From contig JAUUYV010000011.1 in the NCBI GenBank assembly GCA_030590275.1, positions 1 to 12,385 of the forward strand: a DNA stretch of 12,385 bases, written 5' to 3'. A program made the translations under genes and the position numbers. This document shows, piece after piece, positions 6,157 through 12,385 of the stretch. The notes below the pieces were generated by a model that made no database searches, was not told the DNA's origin, and saw nothing but the letters and a program-made list of their open reading frames with translations. The stretch's first letter is position 1. Each line of letters starts with the position of its first letter. Source of the stretch: Porticoccaceae bacterium. Lineage in GTDB: Bacteria; Pseudomonadota; Gammaproteobacteria; Pseudomonadales; Porticoccaceae.

Positions 6157-7263
6157 CTAATAAACAACCACCGAACGAATGCTTTCACCCGAATGCATTA
6201 AATCAAAGGCTTTATTGATATCCGATAAAGGCATGGTGTGAGTGATCAGATCATCGATATTGAGTTTACCTTCCATATACCAGTCCACAATAGTCGGCAC
6301 ATCGGTGCGACCCCTTGCGCCACCAAAAGCGACGCCGTGCCAGGAACGACCAGTAACAAGCTGAAAAGGTCGAGTAGCTATTTCCTTACCAGCCCCAGCA
6401 ACTCCGATGATGTAGGATTCCCCCCAGCCCTTGTGACAACACTCCAAAGCCTGGCGCATAACGTCTACATTGCCAATGCATTCAAAGGAGTAATCAGCGC
6501 CACCGCCAGTTAAATCGAGAATAGCTTCGACTACGTTTTCGGTTTTGCTGGCATCAATGAAATCGGTCATGCCGAAGCGTTTGGCGAGCTCGACTTTTCC
6601 CGGATTTAAATCCACGCCGATAATTTGGCGTGCACCCACCATTTGCGCGCCCTGGATTACATTGAGACCAATGCCGCCCAAACCAAACACCACCACTCGA
6701 GAGCCCGGTTCCACCTTAGCGCGGTAAACCACCGCACCAACACCGGTAGTAACCCCACAACCGATGTAACAGATTTTGTCGAAGGGCGCATCTTCACGGA
6801 CTTTTGCCAGAGCAATTTCCGGTAGCACGGTAAAGTTGGAAAAAGTTGAACAACCCATGTAGTGCAGTAGTGGTTTGCCATCAAGGGAAAACCGACTACT
6901 GCCGTCGGGCATCAAGCCCTGACCCTGGGTTTCGCGAATGGACTGGCAGAGATTTGTTTTAGGGTGCAAGCAAAATTCACAGCTACGGCACTCTGGTGTA
7001 TACAAAGGAATCACATGGTCCCCTGGCCGCACGCTTTTAACGCCATCGCCTACCTCCATCACAATACCAGCACCCTCGTGACCAAGAATTGCGGGGAACT
7101 CCCCCTCCGGATCATCACCCGACAAGGTAAAGGCATCGGTGTGGCAAACACCCGTTGCCTTAATTTCCACCAGTACTTCACCTGCCTGAGGGCCTTCCAG
7201 GTTGACTTCGTGGATCTCTAATGGCTTTCCAGCTCCGATCGCGATTGCTGCTTTGGTTTTCAC
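6157..7263 (-). CDS. S-(hydroxymethyl)glutathione dehydrogenase / class III alcohol dehydrogenase
   Basis: This 368-residue zinc-dependent medium-chain dehydrogenase oxidises the formaldehyde-glutathione adduct to S-formylglutathione with NAD, the central step of formaldehyde detoxification; the family also reduces S-nitrosoglutathione. Catalytic zinc ligands are C40 (GVCHTD), H62 (GHEGAG) and C169 (IGCGVTTG). Structural zinc is held by C92, C95, C98 and C106. The nucleotide fold has GLGGIG (194-199) and D218 for NAD preference. The [18 protein letters not shown] segment is the class III glutathione-binding hallmark. The length is normal. The start is GTG with AAGGA 6 nt upstream; an out-of-frame ATGTGA overlaps it. 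The partner S-formylglutathione hydrolase, often adjacent, is absent here, as is any frmR-type regulator. Confidence 0.95.
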   Translation of the reverse strand: MKTKAAIAIGAGKPLEIHEVNLEGPQAGEVLVEIKATGVCHTDAFTLSGDDPEGEFPAILGHEGAGIVMEVGDGVKSVRPGDHVIPLYTPECRSCEFCLHPKTNLCQSIRETQGQGLMPDGSSRFSLDGKPLLHYMGCSTFSNFTVLPEIALAKVREDAPFDKICYIGCGVTTGVGAVVYRAKVEPGSRVVVFGLGGIGLNVIQGAQMVGARQIIGVDLNPGKVELAKRFGMTDFIDASKTENVVEAILDLTGGGADYSFECIGNVDVMRQALECCHKGWGESYIIGVAGAGKEIATRPFQLVTGRSWHGVAFGGARGRTDVPTIVDWYMEGKLNIDDLITHTMPLSDINKAFDLMHSGESIRSVVVY

Positions 7264-7423
7264 ATTCCTTCCTTTTTTATTTATCCGCTCGATGGATATT
7301 CTTAGTTAGTTATTGAGGTGACCCTAGTAGTTTCCTCATCAGAGATCAAGGCTATTTAGCCAGAACCATCTAATGGACGATAGCTTTATACCGGGTGATC
7401 AAAAATCAGACAATCTAAGGTGA

Positions 7424-7463
7424 ACTGCTTATCGTTAGAGTCTTATGTCTATCGGTAAGCAGT
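7424..7463. repeat. Long dyad in the divergent spacer
   Basis: Arms of 11 nt (ACTGCTTATCG 7424-7434, CGGTAAGCAGT 7453-7463) pair with a single T-G wobble. The loop adds a further 4-bp TAGA/TCTA pairing (7436-7439 with 7448-7451), giving a 15-bp stem with one mismatch and an 8-nt loop. It lies 161 nt before the class III ADH start and 195 nt before the amino acid dehydrogenase. Candidates are an operator for a dimeric regulator, the stem of a small RNA, or a leader terminator; the U tract (CTTTG) is too poor to settle it. Confidence 0.55.
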
Positions 7464-7563
7464 GTCTTTGAGAGCCTGTTAACTGAAATTTAGCCAAAGA
7501 GAGGAGATGATATAGATCAGCGAGGAATTAGCTCGGGGCGCTAAACAGCCACGGCAATAGAGA

Positions 7564-7592
7564 TTGCAGGTGGAACGATCTTTTCATATAAC
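7564..7592 (+). promoter_or_regulatory. Candidate sigma-70 promoter for the amino acid dehydrogenase
   Basis: TTGCAG (7564-7569) and TATAAC (7587-7592) are separated by exactly 17 nt. The -10 box matches five of six consensus bases; the -35 matches only TTG. Transcription would start near 7599, about 60 nt before the ATG at 7658. Confidence 0.4.
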
Positions 7593-7657
7593 TATTTTCC
7601 CTACTATGAATTAAAATGGTTATAACCGAAGGGGCAGACGCATTAAACAGGTGACTT

Positions 7658-8788
7658 ATGTTCAATACCCTGAATAAATATGGCTTATCAGACCTTCATA
7701 TTGGTCATGATAAGGAAAGTGGCCTGAAAGCAATTATTGCTATTCATGATACTACTCTGGGGCCCGCACTCGGTGGTTGCCGGTTTATGGAATACCCCAG
7801 TGAAGAGGATGCCATTGCCGATGCAGCTAATCTGGCCAAAGGCATGACCTACAAAGCAGCATTGGCAAACCTGCCGCTGGGGGGTGGTAAGTCGGTTATT
7901 TTAAAACCCACTGAACCCTTCGACCGAGAACTATTGTTTAGCCGCTTCGGAGACTTTATCAACAGCCTGAGTGGTCGATATATCACGGCCCTGGACTGCG
8001 GCACCACAATGGACGATATGGACATCATTGCCTCTCGTACAGATTATGTAGCCAGTACTCATAAGCTCGGAGACTGTAGCGAACGTACAGCGCTCGGTGT
8101 CTACAATAGTATGGGCGCTGCACTGGAACATCTTTTCCACAACCCTAATTTTACTGGTATTCGAGTTGCTATTCAGGGCCTGGGGCATGTGGGAATGAGC
8201 CTTGCCGAACTCTTACATCAAGCTGGCGCTGAGTTAATCGTCTGCGATTTAGATCAGGAGCGTGTCGAACGCGCCCAGCAGCAGTTTAATGCGCTCGCTG
8301 TATCACCGAACGAAATTCATAAACAGTGTTGTGAAATTTTCTCGCCCTGTGGTTTAGGTGGCAGCATTAATGATCAGACCATTGATCAACTGCAGTGCCT
8401 GATTATCGCTGGGGCAGCCAATAATCAGCTGGCAGAGGACAGGTTGGCAGAAGTTCTAAACCTTAGAGGGATTATATATATCCCCGACTTTGCCATTAAT
8501 TCTGGCGGCCTTATTTATGCGGGCCTAAAATATCAAAATGCCAGTGATTCCGGAATTGCGACTCGCCTGGCAATGGTTCATAAAACGGTGAGTGAATTGC
8601 TGCAGCAATCGGAAGCGAAAGCCAATACTCCCTTGCAGGGCGCTTTTACTATTGCCGAGCAAAGAATACAGCAGGCTAAAATAAACCTCGAAGCAAACTC
8701 TCCGGATATTGCACTATCTAAACCAAAAGCTACTTGCTCTGAAGAACGTAAAGAAAAAGTAGGGCTAGCCAGCTCCCTGGCCTATTAG
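7658..8788 (+). CDS. Leu/Val/Phe-type amino acid dehydrogenase (leucine dehydrogenase family)
   Basis: This 376-residue NAD-dependent enzyme of the Glu/Leu/Phe/Val dehydrogenase family reversibly deaminates a branched-chain or aromatic amino acid to the 2-oxo acid and ammonia. The N-terminal domain shows LGPALGGCRF and the two active-site lysines K66 (GMTYKAAL) and K78 (LGGGKSVI). D113 (ALDCGTTMDDMDII) is in the place of the catalytic Asp; these match K68, K80 and D115 of Bacillus leucine dehydrogenase. The nucleotide domain has GLGHVG (174-179) with D197 following the second strand, and then AGAANNQL and PDFAINSGGLI. Leucine or valine is the likeliest substrate, but phenylalanine is not excluded. 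The last 30 or so residues are a polar tail beyond the usual fold. The ATG is preceded by AGGTGA. It is divergent from the class III ADH. Confidence 0.88.
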   Translation: MFNTLNKYGLSDLHIGHDKESGLKAIIAIHDTTLGPALGGCRFMEYPSEEDAIADAANLAKGMTYKAALANLPLGGGKSVILKPTEPFDRELLFSRFGDFINSLSGRYITALDCGTTMDDMDIIASRTDYVASTHKLGDCSERTALGVYNSMGAALEHLFHNPNFTGIRVAIQGLGHVGMSLAELLHQAGAELIVCDLDQERVERAQQQFNALAVSPNEIHKQCCEIFSPCGLGGSINDQTIDQLQCLIIAGAANNQLAEDRLAEVLNLRGIIYIPDFAINSGGLIYAGLKYQNASDSGIATRLAMVHKTVSELLQQSEAKANTPLQGAFTIAEQRIQQAKINLEANSPDIALSKPKATCSEERKEKVGLASSLAY

Positions 8789-8801
8789 GCACTGCCTGTT
8801 T

Positions 8802-8828
8802 AGAGGCCCTTAATTCGGCAAAGCCTCT
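8802..8828. terminator. Weak hairpin between convergent genes
   Basis: AGAGGC (8802-8807) pairs with GCCTCT (8823-8828) across a 15-nt loop in the 51-nt gap between the convergent amino acid dehydrogenase and aminotransferase stops. TTT follows on the plus strand and AAAC on the minus strand. It could be a short two-way terminator, but the stem is brief and the loop long. Confidence 0.35.
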
Positions 8829-8839
8829 TTCCGGCTTAT

Positions 8840-10162
8840 TTAGCTCCCCAACACTTCTTCGATGGATTTGCGCAAGAGCTGTATAAAAAGATCAATCTCA
8901 GGCTCGGATATTGTAAGCGGTGGTGACATCACCATATTATCTGCCACCGGTCGGCAAAGTAAGCCATTCTCAAAACACTTATTGTGCACCGGCACACCGA
9001 CCCCAGTTGGGTATTTTGCCGTGTTGGATGGAAAGGTAATTGCACCGAGTAAACCGTAATTACGGATGTCGATAATATGCGGGATGTCTCTGAGGCTATG
9101 GAGAGCATCTTCCCAGTATTTACCAATTGGGCCAGAAGCCCGGGTTAACAAACCTTCGCGCTCGTAGATCTCGAAGGCGGCCAGGCCAGCGGCAGCTGCC
9201 GCAGGAGCACCTGCATAAGTGTTGCCGTGGAAAATTTCTGGCATACCCCCCGGCGCAGCATCAAAAATAGTTTTCTGGATATCCTCCCGAATAAACACCC
9301 CGCCCATAGGAATAGTGCCGCCGTTGATAGCTTTAGCGGTGGTCATCATGTCGGGCGTAACCTTAAATTCAATAGCGGCAAAGGCCGACCCGGTGCGCCC
9401 ATACCCGGTCACTACTTCATCAAAAATCAGCAGGATATCGTGGTCGTCACAGATAGAACGCAGGCATTGGAGATAGCCCTGAGGTGGCGGCACCATACCA
9501 CCGGCCCCGACAATGGGCTCCACTATTACGGCACAGATGTTTTCTGCACCACGCTGGGCAATTAATTTTTTCAGTACATCGAGTGTCTCCACACCATGCT
9601 CTGGAAGGCCTCGGCTAAAAGCGTTAGCGGCAATATTAAGAATGTCTGGCAAAAAATCGATATTCTCCAGGGTGGGAAAACCCTTACGGTTATTAGGCAT
9701 ACCCTGTAATGAGGTACTGCCAATATTGACGCCATGGTAGCCGCGTTCGCGGGCGATAAACCGGGTTTTGTTACCCTTACCTCTCGCTATTTGGTAACGA
9801 TGGGCGATTTTCATCGCGGTATCGACCGACTCAGACCCTGAATTCGTAAAAAATATTCGATTTAAACCCTCGGGAGCATGTTCTGCCAATTTTTCAGCAA
9901 AGCGAAAGGTCACCGGAGAACCAAACTGAAAGGGCGGAGCAAAGTCCATGTCCATTAATTGCTTATGAACCGCATCAGCGACTTCTTTACGACTGTGTCC
10001 GAGATTTGCGCACCATAGCCCGGCAGTAATATCGAGCACCTTACGACCGTCGCTGGTGTAAACATAACTACCTTCGGCACGCTCGATCAAGCGGGGGTTT
10101 TGGCGAAAACCACGCACGTTGGTAAAGGGTTGCCACCAGTGTTCTAGATTAATATTGCTCAT
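8840..10162 (-). CDS. Class III PLP aminotransferase, omega-amino acid:pyruvate type
   Basis: This 440-residue fold-type I, class III aminotransferase has the opening HWWQPFTNVRGF and ITAGLWCANLGH seen in beta-alanine/omega-amino acid:pyruvate transaminases. PLP-binding motifs are NSGSESVDTAMK (107-118), E217 (IVEPIVG), D248 in IFDEVVTGYGRTG, which contacts the pyridine nitrogen, and the Schiff-base lysine K277 (TTAKAINGG). HGNTYAGAP (312-320) supplies phosphate contacts, and CRPVADNMVMSPPLTI is the C-terminal substrate segment. It should move an amino group from a beta- or omega-amino acid, or an amine, to pyruvate, giving alanine and a semialdehyde. Exact substrates cannot be assigned. It lies 76 nt after the acyl-CoA dehydrogenase on the same strand and is probably co-transcribed. 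The ribosome site (AAGG, about 10 nt) is weak. Confidence 0.88.
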   Translation of the reverse strand: MSNINLEHWWQPFTNVRGFRQNPRLIERAEGSYVYTSDGRKVLDITAGLWCANLGHSRKEVADAVHKQLMDMDFAPPFQFGSPVTFRFAEKLAEHAPEGLNRIFFTNSGSESVDTAMKIAHRYQIARGKGNKTRFIARERGYHGVNIGSTSLQGMPNNRKGFPTLENIDFLPDILNIAANAFSRGLPEHGVETLDVLKKLIAQRGAENICAVIVEPIVGAGGMVPPPQGYLQCLRSICDDHDILLIFDEVVTGYGRTGSAFAAIEFKVTPDMMTTAKAINGGTIPMGGVFIREDIQKTIFDAAPGGMPEIFHGNTYAGAPAAAAAGLAAFEIYEREGLLTRASGPIGKYWEDALHSLRDIPHIIDIRNYGLLGAITFPSNTAKYPTGVGVPVHNKCFENGLLCRPVADNMVMSPPLTISEPEIDLFIQLLRKSIEEVLGS

Positions 10163-10186
10163 TAAATGTTGCCTTACTCGTAGTGT

Positions 10187-10202
10187 GCCCCGCTAAAGGG
10201 GC
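10187..10202 (-). repeat. GC-rich hairpin between the acyl-CoA dehydrogenase and aminotransferase genes
   Basis: GCCCC and GGGGC (10187-10191, 10198-10202) form a perfect 5-bp GC stem with a 6-nt loop in the 76-nt spacer. No U tract follows on the minus strand, so it is unlikely to end transcription. An mRNA-processing or stability role between the two messages is possible. Confidence 0.4.
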
Positions 10203-10238
10203 TTCTAAGTTAAATTTTTGGGTGGAGTTAAAAACCCG

Positions 10239-12035
10239 TTAAAACCATTCATCCCGCATATCGAAGGGCACTCGGTTACCCGCAGCAAGAGTCTCTGCAT
10301 ACTGGGTGATAGCCGGTAGTTCCCAGTCAAAGTAATAGCGCGCAGTGTGGATTTTGCCACGGTAAAACTTTTCGTCTTCTTCATGGGCATTGGGTAAACC
10401 TTGCAAGGCACAGATGGCCTGTTTAAGCCACAGCCAGGACGCCAGCACTCGGCCGTACATATCTAAATACAAAGTAGCATTGGAAAGCCCGCCGTCGATG
10501 TCTTCCCCCATTTGCGCTAGCAGAGCACCGGTGGTTTCATCAAGAACTTGCAGGGCATCGTCCAATTGCTCTGCCAAACTGGCTAGCTCTTCAAAGGACT
10601 TCGCAGTAGTGATATCTTTTTTTGCTTCCTCAATAAAAATACGATGGCGAACAGTGTCGTTCATCGGTACTTTGCGACCCAGCAGGTCGAGGCCATGAAT
10701 GGCTTCCGCACCCTCATGAATGGGGTTGAGTCGCTGGTCCCGATACAGACGTTCGGCCTCGTATTCTCTCATATACCCGGCACCACCCAGTATTTGAATG
10801 GCGTGGTCATTGCCCACACAACCGTATTTTGAGGGCCAGGATTTTACGATAGGAGTAATCAAATCGAGTAGCAGGGTCGCTCGTTGTTTCTGCTCTGGAT
10901 CTGGTGCCGTGTTTTGATCTTCAAATAATGCGCTGGCAAACAGGCACATAAATAACCCACCTTCGGCATAGGCTTTTTGTGCCAGCAATAAACGCCGCAC
11001 ATCGGCATGCTCGGTGAGCATCACCTGTGGCGAACTCGCGTCTTTGCACGAAGCCAAACGACCTTGCGGACGTTCACGAGCGTAATCCAGAGACAGGTTA
11101 TAACCCTGATAGGCAATTGACGCTGCACCAAGACCAATACCGATGCGAGCTTCATTCATCATCTGGAACATATGGCCCAGGCCTTTATGGGCCTCACCCA
11201 CCAGATAACCAATAGCTCCCTTTTTTTCACCAAAGTTGAGCACCGTATTGGTGGCATTGCGATAACCCATTTTATGATTGAGTCCCGCCAGCACCACATC
11301 ATTGCGCTCGCCGGGGCTACCATCGTCATTAACCAGGTATTTGGGAACGATAAACAGCGATATGCCTTTCACTCCGATCGGGCCACCCTTGATTTTCGCC
11401 AGCACCATATGGATGACGTTATCGCAAATATTGTGATCGGCACAGCTGATAAACATTTTCTGGCCAAAGAGTCGGTAAGTTCCATCCTCGGCAGGTTCTG
11501 CCATGGTTTTAATATCACCCAGCGCGGAACCCTGGGCAGGCTCAGTCAGCGCCATGGTGCCATTGCTTTTTCCCTCCATGATTAAGGGTAAATACAGTTC
11601 TTTTTGTTCTGCTGTACCAAATTCTCTAATCAAATTAATGACCCCAATAGAGATAAACGGATAACCGGCGGTACCGATATTGGCGGCATTAATGTAGGAC
11701 ATAATGACTCGAAAAATAACTTCCGGTAGCTGTGCGCCACCCTCTTCGTAATCTTCGTGGGCGGCCAGAAAACCGGCGCCGGTAAATGCATCCCAGGCTA
11801 CTTTGGTTTCCGGAATAAGATGCACCGTCTCCCCGTCAAAGGTGGGTTCGTTCTCATCAGCCTTCACCGCATGGTCGGCAAAATAGCGCTCGGCGATACC
11901 CTTTGCGGTAGCGAGGGTGGCATTAAAAACTTCCCGCGAATGTTCGGTATAGCGGGAGCGGCTTAACAGCGATTCAGTATCGAGTACTTCGTATAGTTGA
12001 AATTCAATATCACGGTCATTGAGTAACGGGATCAT
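10239..12035 (-). CDS. Large acyl-CoA dehydrogenase (FadE/DmdC-type, about 600 residues)
   Basis: This 598-residue FAD enzyme introduces the alpha,beta double bond into an acyl-CoA. It belongs to the long subfamily with an extra N-terminal segment (PLLNDRDIEFQLYEVL) and an extra C-terminal helical domain (about residues 460-598), shared with 3-methylmercaptopropionyl-CoA dehydrogenase DmdC and related FadE proteins. The core has MALTEPAQGSALGDI and GQKMFISCADH (flavin and substrate binding) and the ILGGAGYMREYEAERLYRD region. The expected catalytic base is E441 (NPIHEGAEAIHGLDLLGRK), aligning with Glu435 reported for DmdC. The usual EGTNGIQ sequence reads EGAEAIH here, so substrate range may differ. 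The ATG at 12035 matches the family N-terminus. The gene follows the ligase gene by 69 nt on the same strand, which suggests an activation-then-oxidation operon. Confidence 0.9.
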   Translation of the reverse strand: MIPLLNDRDIEFQLYEVLDTESLLSRSRYTEHSREVFNATLATAKGIAERYFADHAVKADENEPTFDGETVHLIPETKVAWDAFTGAGFLAAHEDYEEGGAQLPEVIFRVIMSYINAANIGTAGYPFISIGVINLIREFGTAEQKELYLPLIMEGKSNGTMALTEPAQGSALGDIKTMAEPAEDGTYRLFGQKMFISCADHNICDNVIHMVLAKIKGGPIGVKGISLFIVPKYLVNDDGSPGERNDVVLAGLNHKMGYRNATNTVLNFGEKKGAIGYLVGEAHKGLGHMFQMMNEARIGIGLGAASIAYQGYNLSLDYARERPQGRLASCKDASSPQVMLTEHADVRRLLLAQKAYAEGGLFMCLFASALFEDQNTAPDPEQKQRATLLLDLITPIVKSWPSKYGCVGNDHAIQILGGAGYMREYEAERLYRDQRLNPIHEGAEAIHGLDLLGRKVPMNDTVRHRIFIEEAKKDITTAKSFEELASLAEQLDDALQVLDETTGALLAQMGEDIDGGLSNATLYLDMYGRVLASWLWLKQAICALQGLPNAHEEDEKFYRGKIHTARYYFDWELPAITQYAETLAAGNRVPFDMRDEWF

Positions 12036-12104
12036 GGGGTCGGCTACCTTGTATCAGGCGAGTATTTATTTGAGACCTTGGCGCTGTATCGCGAGTTTGG
12101 CTGG

Positions 12105-12385
12105 TCATTCATAACTATAATTGCGGAACTGTTCGCGCAAATCTTTTTTACTGACTTTGCCGGTGGCCGTGTGAGGAATCTCATCGACAAACTGACAATC
12201 TTCGGGAATCCACCACCTGGCAATTTTGCCTTCCAGAAAGCCCAATAGTTCCTCTTTGCCAGGATTAGACCCCGGGCGTTTGATGACAATCAACAGGGGG
12301 CGCTCGGTCCACTTGGGGTGAGGTACACCGATGACGGCAGCTTCCTGTACATCCTCGTGACCCATCGCTGCATTTTCTACATCGA
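12105..12385 (-). CDS. Acyl-CoA ligase (ANL superfamily), C-terminal part
   Basis: Only the last 93 codons are in the window; the gene begins beyond the right edge. They form the small rotating C-terminal domain of AMP-forming acyl-CoA ligases: DVENAAMGHEDVQEAAVIGV, then WWIPEDCQFVDEIPHTATGK. The lysine in TATGK is the invariant catalytic Lys for the adenylation half-reaction. The wording of this end is closest to the medium- and long-chain / DmdB-like group. The reaction is carboxylic acid + ATP + CoA to acyl-CoA + AMP + PPi. It would feed acyl-CoA to the dehydrogenase encoded next on the same strand. Substrate cannot be told without the N-terminal domain. Confidence 0.9.
   Translation of the reverse strand, partial: DVENAAMGHEDVQEAAVIGVPHPKWTERPLLIVIKRPGSNPGKEELLGFLEGKIARWWIPEDCQFVDEIPHTATGKVSKKDLREQFRNYSYE

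Larger units (their letters stand above)
7264..7657. other. 394-nt divergent intergenic region
   Basis: No gene is visible in this spacer between two divergent dehydrogenase genes. It must hold both promoters. It contains the dyad at 7424-7463, a candidate rightward promoter at 7564-7592, and a weak leftward candidate (minus-strand TTGATC 7344-7349, 17 nt, TAGGGT 7321-7326) for the class III ADH. Apart from these I see nothing in it. Confidence 0.5.

Noticed and set aside
10239..12385. DMSP demethylation (dmdBC) operon
   Set aside because: No dmdA or dmdD is visible, the large acyl-CoA dehydrogenase family has many other members, and only the end of the ligase can be read.
1..12385. CRISPR arrays, tRNA or rRNA genes, insertion sequences, integrase or phage genes, toxin-antitoxin pairs
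   Set aside because: I looked on both strands and found no regularly spaced repeats, cloverleaf-like segments, transposase or integrase motifs, or paired small toxin/antitoxin frames.

Overview
The window looks like a piece of a mid-GC gammaproteobacterial chromosome, probably from a marine or other aquatic heterotroph. That is inferred from the protein families (YbiT-type ABC-F protein, GSH-dependent formaldehyde dehydrogenase, large FadE/DmdC-type acyl-CoA dehydrogenase, omega-amino acid aminotransferase), not from any marker gene. I see no rRNA, tRNA, CRISPR array, transposase or phage gene. It reads as accessory-flavoured metabolic chromosome, not a mobile island.

Left part (1-2252, all large genes on the minus strand): the start of a family 2 glycosyltransferase runs off the left edge. 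Next come an orphan Rieske-type non-heme iron oxygenase and a small exported glycine-zipper protein with a His-rich tail and a Cys-Pro-Pro-Gly end. Between the last two genes, on the plus strand, are two tiny tandem reading frames that finish at a good intrinsic terminator. The glycine-zipper gene has a long, mostly paired inverted repeat just ahead of its ribosome-binding site.

Middle part (2426-5965, plus strand): a possible 33-codon leader ORF, a family III (CaiB/BaiF) CoA-transferase, a YbiT-like ABC-F translation factor, and a cold-shock protein. A perfect 14-bp hairpin then separates the cold-shock gene from the convergent next gene.

Right part (6157-12385): a class III alcohol dehydrogenase (S-(hydroxymethyl)glutathione dehydrogenase, minus) and a leucine-dehydrogenase-type amino acid dehydrogenase (plus) diverge from a 394-nt spacer that holds a second strong dyad. 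The dehydrogenase converges on a minus-strand, likely co-transcribed set: acyl-CoA ligase (only its C-terminus is in the window), acyl-CoA dehydrogenase and omega-amino acid:pyruvate aminotransferase. Together these point to amino acid and short-chain acyl catabolism: deamination of amino or omega-amino acids, CoA activation (ligase and CoA-transferase) and alpha,beta-desaturation. The Rieske oxygenase could release formaldehyde if it is a demethylase, and the class III ADH could then consume it, but that link is speculative.

No clearly new multi-gene system is evident. The least explained items are the micro-ORF pair at 1695-1859, the structured leader at 2267-2340, the 33-codon upstream ORF at 2426 and the dyad at 7424-7463.
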